Source: Fidelibacterota bacterium (GTDB lineage Bacteria > Fidelibacterota > Marinisomatia > Marinisomatales > SCKK01). From it: DNA of 64,000 nucleotides. Shown in pieces: positions 59,169 through 64,000 of this stretch. Each line of letters begins with the position of its first letter. Within the stretch, counting starts at the first letter, position 1. The notes beneath the pieces are model-generated. The model saw only the letters and a list, made by a program, of their open reading frames with translations, did no database searches and was not told the origin of the DNA. The position numbers and the translations under genes are program-made. The stretch lies in the NCBI GenBank assembly GCA_004124475.1, contig SCKK01000014.1, positions 1 through 64,000 on the forward strand, written 5' to 3'.

Positions 59169-60611
59169 TTAGTCTTTTTTAAAGATTGAGAAAACCTGTT
59201 TTATTTCCTGTTTAGACAAAACTCTAAATACAAAAAGAGCAGAACAGAAGAATAGGATACCAATGAGTTTTATTATAACGGTAGGTCCTAAAAGGATGGT
59301 AATAACATAAGCGCCTATGGCACTCAGGAAAAGCACTGAAATTTTCTTCCATTCATAGGGAATGTAAAATAGTCTCCTACTCATTAAAAAGGTTGTTCCT
59401 GCCATTGCAGCGTATCCGATCAGAGTAGCAATAGCAGCGCCAGTTATCCCGTATTTCGGGATAAGAATTAAATTAAGAATAATATTGATAGCGGCACCTG
59501 AAATTGTAATTATAGGGATCAACCCCGTCTTTTTTTCGAAATATATCCCTGGTAAGAAGTTGAGGTAATACCCTTGGAATATGTATCCAAGTAGGATGAT
59601 AGGGACAATGGTTTCTGCGCTATAAAAAGATGGACCAATGAGAGAATAACCCCCTATTGTAATTCTGATTATTTCTGGAATAAAGAAGGAAATGGTTATC
59701 CAGGTGAAAAGTGCCACAACGCTAAAGTAGGTGAAGATTTTGGCAAAAACTGAAGATGCTTCCGTTGTTTTTCCGGCTTTAAGGAAGAATGGTAGCCAGG
59801 CGTAATTGAATGCGGTGGTGATGAGGAGCATGAAAATACCAAGCTTGTACCCGGCGCTATAGATTCCTACCATAGTAGCGTCTTTCAGATGCAATAATAA
59901 ATAGCGGTCAATCATTTCCATGGCGATAGCCGCAAGTCCTGCAGGAATAAATGGTGAACCAAATTTTATAAATTTTTCTGCCAGTTTTTTGGAAAAACTT
60001 ATTTTCAATGATGAGAAAGTGAAAAGCAAGACAGCAATATATGTTGCAACTGCGGCAAAAAATACGCTCTGAAAAACACCAATAATGCCAGCTTCACGAA
60101 TGACAACAAGCCAGATGTTCAAGGTGAGTGTTATGACAACATTCAGTAGTTTGACTGCCATGAACACACTTGCTCTTTCCTCAAGGCGTAATAGGGCAAA
60201 GGGGATTTTTGCCAGGGCATCAAAGAGGAGTATTCCCGCAGTCAGTGAAAATAATGCGTGGTATTTTATATCTCCTAACAGGATTAACGAAATCTGTGAC
60301 TTAAAACCGATGATTACTGCGGAAAGAATAATGCTTGTTCCCAGAATCATCCAGAAGGCTGTGGAAAAGGATCGGATTTTATCCTTAGAATCCTCTGAAG
60401 AAAATCGAAAAAAAGCGGGTTCGAGTCCGTATTGATAGATGATGTTCATAAACCCGAGAAAGACGTATACCAATGTAATAATTCCATAATCCTGGGGAGA
60501 AAGAGCGTGGGTGAGTATGGGCAGAAGAAGAAACGTCACCAGGCGGGAAATGATGTTCCCGGTTCCATAGATGAGCGTCTGGCGGGTTAAACTTTTTACT
60601 GAAGGCTTCAA
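59169..60611 (-). CDS. Wzx-type flippase, first gene of the glycan operon
   Basis: This 480-residue protein has about 14 membrane helices. The start SLTRQTLIYGTGNIISRLVTFLLLPILTHALSPQDYGIITLVYVFLGFMNIIYQYGLEPAFFRF is characteristic of the RfbX/Wzx group. It is the most upstream gene of the minus-strand cluster, with a 384-base intergenic region before it that should hold the promoter. A 48-base gap separates it from the EpsF-like gene. Confidence 0.9.
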   Translation of the reverse strand: MKPSVKSLTRQTLIYGTGNIISRLVTFLLLPILTHALSPQDYGIITLVYVFLGFMNIIYQYGLEPAFFRFSSEDSKDKIRSFSTAFWMILGTSIILSAVIIGFKSQISLILLGDIKYHALFSLTAGILLFDALAKIPFALLRLEERASVFMAVKLLNVVITLTLNIWLVVIREAGIIGVFQSVFFAAVATYIAVLLFTFSSLKISFSKKLAEKFIKFGSPFIPAGLAAIAMEMIDRYLLLHLKDATMVGIYSAGYKLGIFMLLITTAFNYAWLPFFLKAGKTTEASSVFAKIFTYFSVVALFTWITISFFIPEIIRITIGGYSLIGPSFYSAETIVPIILLGYIFQGYYLNFLPGIYFEKKTGLIPIITISGAAINIILNLILIPKYGITGAAIATLIGYAAMAGTTFLMSRRLFYIPYEWKKISVLFLSAIGAYVITILLGPTVIIKLIGILFFCSALFVFRVLSKQEIKQVFSIFKKD

Positions 60612-60995
60612 AATAGTTAGGAAATAGTTACTTTCAATACTGTAAAATATAGGGATTATTTGGGTTTTTATTGGTACGATTCATAAGGCAGGTCAGTTCC
60701 GAAGTGTAATTTAATGGGGTTATAGGTTGAGGACAATGGTTGTTAATCAATTATACAGTAAATGTTTATAGTGAAGTTTAATAATTTTCCTGATGTGTGA
60801 GGATCAATAATTGATTACTTTTTCTTACCTAATTTGAGCCCAGAAACTTCGGGATTGTCCTAACAATGGTGCTTGGAATACCTATGAATGGTAATAACCC
60901 AATAGGAAATAGCAGGATATTCGATAATTTGCATAAAATAGTTTAAATTAGGTCTCAATTAATTTAGAAATTCAAAGAGTAAGTAGGAGATGTAA
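60612..60995. other. Divergent intergenic region between glycan operon and eno
   Basis: This AT-rich region has no open frame of note. It must contain promoters for both directions, but no confident -35/-10 pair or operator was recognised. Confidence 0.45.
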
Positions 60996-62626
<1,631 letters not shown>

Positions 62627-62724
62627 TATGTAGCTAAAAGGATCGATTAATAACCTGGCAGGTTGAGCCAGATCCGCAAGATCAACATATTCCATTCTTA
62701 GGCAGCGACTGGTAGATTAAGAGG

Positions 62725-63318
62725 TTAAAAACTCAACAAATAAAATACCTGATCACCTCCAAGTCTAGATTTAAAGGATAGTTCAATATACTCCGGGATA
62801 TCATCAAAGCTATAAATGAGGTCGGATCTCATGCTTTTTCCAGGTTTGATAGTACCAACACTATTTTTACACTGCATTATCTCCAATCTTCCGGGATTGT
62901 CTCCCTGATCAGTAACGCCAAAAAGTAATAATGCGCTCATGTCCAGGTTTTTTTCTCCGTTATTGATTATTTCGATAGAGAATTTTACTTGATTACCCTC
63001 CCTCATGGCACTCAGCAGTTTTATTGTAGTAAGATCGATATCCTGGCTTTCACCAATTCCCTTTGCTATTTGAGCATTCTCAAGGACGTTGATAGGAATG
63101 TAAAAATCAATGGATGCTTTGATAAAATTCCCGGATTTATCTTTTCCCAGTTTTACTATCTTGACTCCTGGATTAAGCTCTCCTAAAGTGCTTTTTGTGT
63201 TTGGACTTGAATAAATCGGGGTCTTCTCCTTCACATTTGTCATCTGTCCATAAAGAATAGGGGCAAGTATTACTACTGTAAATAAAAGATGCCCAAAACA
63301 GTGTTTTTTTAGCCTCAT
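62725..63318 (-). CDS. Secreted SH3-like protein
   Basis: This protein of 197 residues starts at the ATG with GGAGG 5 bases upstream. It has a signal peptide (MRLKKHCFGHLLFTVVILAPILYG). An SH3-like segment follows (TPIYSSPNTKSTLGELNPGVKIVKLGKDKSGNFIKASIDFYIP). The C-terminal half is a beta domain (VKFSIEIINNGEKNLDMSALLLFGVTD) like DUF4352-type telokin folds. It is downstream of an OmpA/MotB-like gene on the same strand, separated by 140 bases. An envelope role is likely; the details are unknown. Confidence 0.7.
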   Translation of the reverse strand: MRLKKHCFGHLLFTVVILAPILYGQMTNVKEKTPIYSSPNTKSTLGELNPGVKIVKLGKDKSGNFIKASIDFYIPINVLENAQIAKGIGESQDIDLTTIKLLSAMREGNQVKFSIEIINNGEKNLDMSALLLFGVTDQGDNPGRLEIMQCKNSVGTIKPGKSMRSDLIYSFDDIPEYIELSFKSRLGGDQVFYLLSF

Positions 63319-63457
63319 GATTACCTCCAACCCAAATAATAACTCATTAATTTATAGAGATTATGATAATGGTATAATTGGTATTTCGACTCTAAGTCTG
63401 TAGAAAAATATTTTATATTTATTTGCTTTGTTAAAAAAAATGATAAACAAGCATTAA

Positions 63458-64000
63458 TCAGTTAATTGATGGTTCCAGGGATTTTTTATTACTAATGTTT
63501 ATATCGGTGAGAAATGCATCAAGGTATATCTCTACTCGTCTATTATTGGATCTTCCATCTGGTGTATCATTTGAATCTTCAGGCCTGAATTCCCCGTACC
63601 CCATGGCTGAAAATTTATCCTGTTCGATCTCTGCATATTCACTTAATAATTTAACAACGTTCAACGCTCTCGCCGTTGACAATTCCCAGTTATCCTTGTA
63701 TTTGCCTTGTAATCTATCTGGCAAGGGAACATTATCAGTATGACCCTCGCATCGTATTTCAATATTCAGTTCTTTGTCTCCATTTCGTATGGCATCAAGG
63801 AATGGTTTGTATTTTGGGATATCATGTACTTTTACGAGAGGAGACATTTTTATAATATATCCGACTTGTTTAATAATATTGTGGAATTCCGGTCTTAATG
63901 TCTCTTCACCGGATCTAAAAAGTTCACCACCAACACTTGCCATTTTAATTTTCACCCCTTTAGTAGCATGTTCCACAGTGACCCAGGATTGAAACTTTAA
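63458..64000 (-). CDS. OmpA/MotB-type peptidoglycan-binding protein, partial
   Basis: The open frame runs off the right edge, so the N terminus is missing. In view are GVKIKMASVGGELFRSGEETLRPEFHN, NIEIRCEGHTDNVPL, ELSTARALNVVKLLSE, FSAMGYGEFRPEDSNDTPDGRSNNRRVEIYLDAF. These are the OmpA-like fold with the EGHTDN and NRRVEI landmarks that bind peptidoglycan. The lead-in VKIKMASVGGELFRSGEETLRPE favours a MotB-type stator or related motor protein over a porin-type OmpA. A MotA gene would be expected just outside the window. Confidence 0.88.
   Translation of the reverse strand, partial: LKFQSWVTVEHATKGVKIKMASVGGELFRSGEETLRPEFHNIIKQVGYIIKMSPLVKVHDIPKYKPFLDAIRNGDKELNIEIRCEGHTDNVPLPDRLQGKYKDNWELSTARALNVVKLLSEYAEIEQDKFSAMGYGEFRPEDSNDTPDGRSNNRRVEIYLDAFLTDINISNKKSLEPSIN

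Overview
The window looks like a chromosomal contig from a Gram-negative bacterium of the FCB superphylum, possibly the Neomarinimicrobiota/Calditrichota side. The pointers are secreted proteins with a C-terminal type IX secretion-like sorting domain (YPNPFN...TGREV...GVYVYRL), outer-membrane porins, many tandem-PAS kinases, and short GC-rich palindromes scattered between and inside genes. This placement is inference from protein style; there is no rRNA or tRNA gene in the window to anchor it.

Layout. 1-1.6 kb: a decayed integrase-type transposase broken by two precise 20-bp palindrome insertions, then a relic of a receiver domain. 1.65-20.2 kb: a signalling island. It holds a giant 8-PAS/GAF kinase with a truncated NarL-type regulator, then a compact apparent operon at 7.9-16.7 kb (outer-membrane porin, periplasmic haem/copper protein, membrane kinase, REC-REC, REC-kinase, lone REC, REC-PAS-kinase, NarL regulator), then a lone receiver and a hybrid kinase carrying a LOV-like domain without its photoactive cysteine. 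20.2-30.3 kb: an AT-rich, mostly uncharacterised locus that is the best candidate for an undescribed system. It has a helix-hairpin-helix protein, two paralogous 82/83-residue acidic helical proteins, an NtrC-type sigma54 activator with a matching palindrome and -24/-12 promoter, a glutamate-transporter-fold protein fused to a winged-helix-like tail, an RsbW-like anti-sigma kinase, a SigB/SigF-type sigma factor, two tiny proteins, an outer-membrane beta-barrel, and a second RsbW-like protein that has lost its ATP-binding boxes. 30.8-32.8 kb: another LOV-like hybrid kinase.

33-44 kb is mostly ordinary: DUF3108-like protein, two family-2 glycosyltransferases, MgtE, S23 four-helix-bundle protein, CPBP protease, TrmH-type methyltransferase, ProRS, RecO and rhomboid. 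43.7-51 kb is an accessory junkyard: two single-gene segments with integron-cassette-like boundaries, a P1B-ATPase relic, broken T9SS/PLD copies, a VapBC pair and a 340-bp nested fold-back. 50.8-60.6 kb is one long minus-strand glycan operon (two flippases, four glycosyltransferases, a polysaccharide deacetylase, a PLD-family lipoprotein). 61-64 kb returns to core genes: enolase, an FtsB/DivIC-like protein, a secreted SH3-like protein and an OmpA/MotB-type protein running off the edge.

Functional themes: the first half is dominated by phosphorelay proteins that share duplicated modules (kinase core plus regulator; LOV-like PAS), so domain shuffling is visible at DNA level. The 20-30 kb locus appears to join transport, partner-switching control of an alternative sigma factor, and sigma54 control. 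Its function is unknown and inferred only from gene order and motifs.
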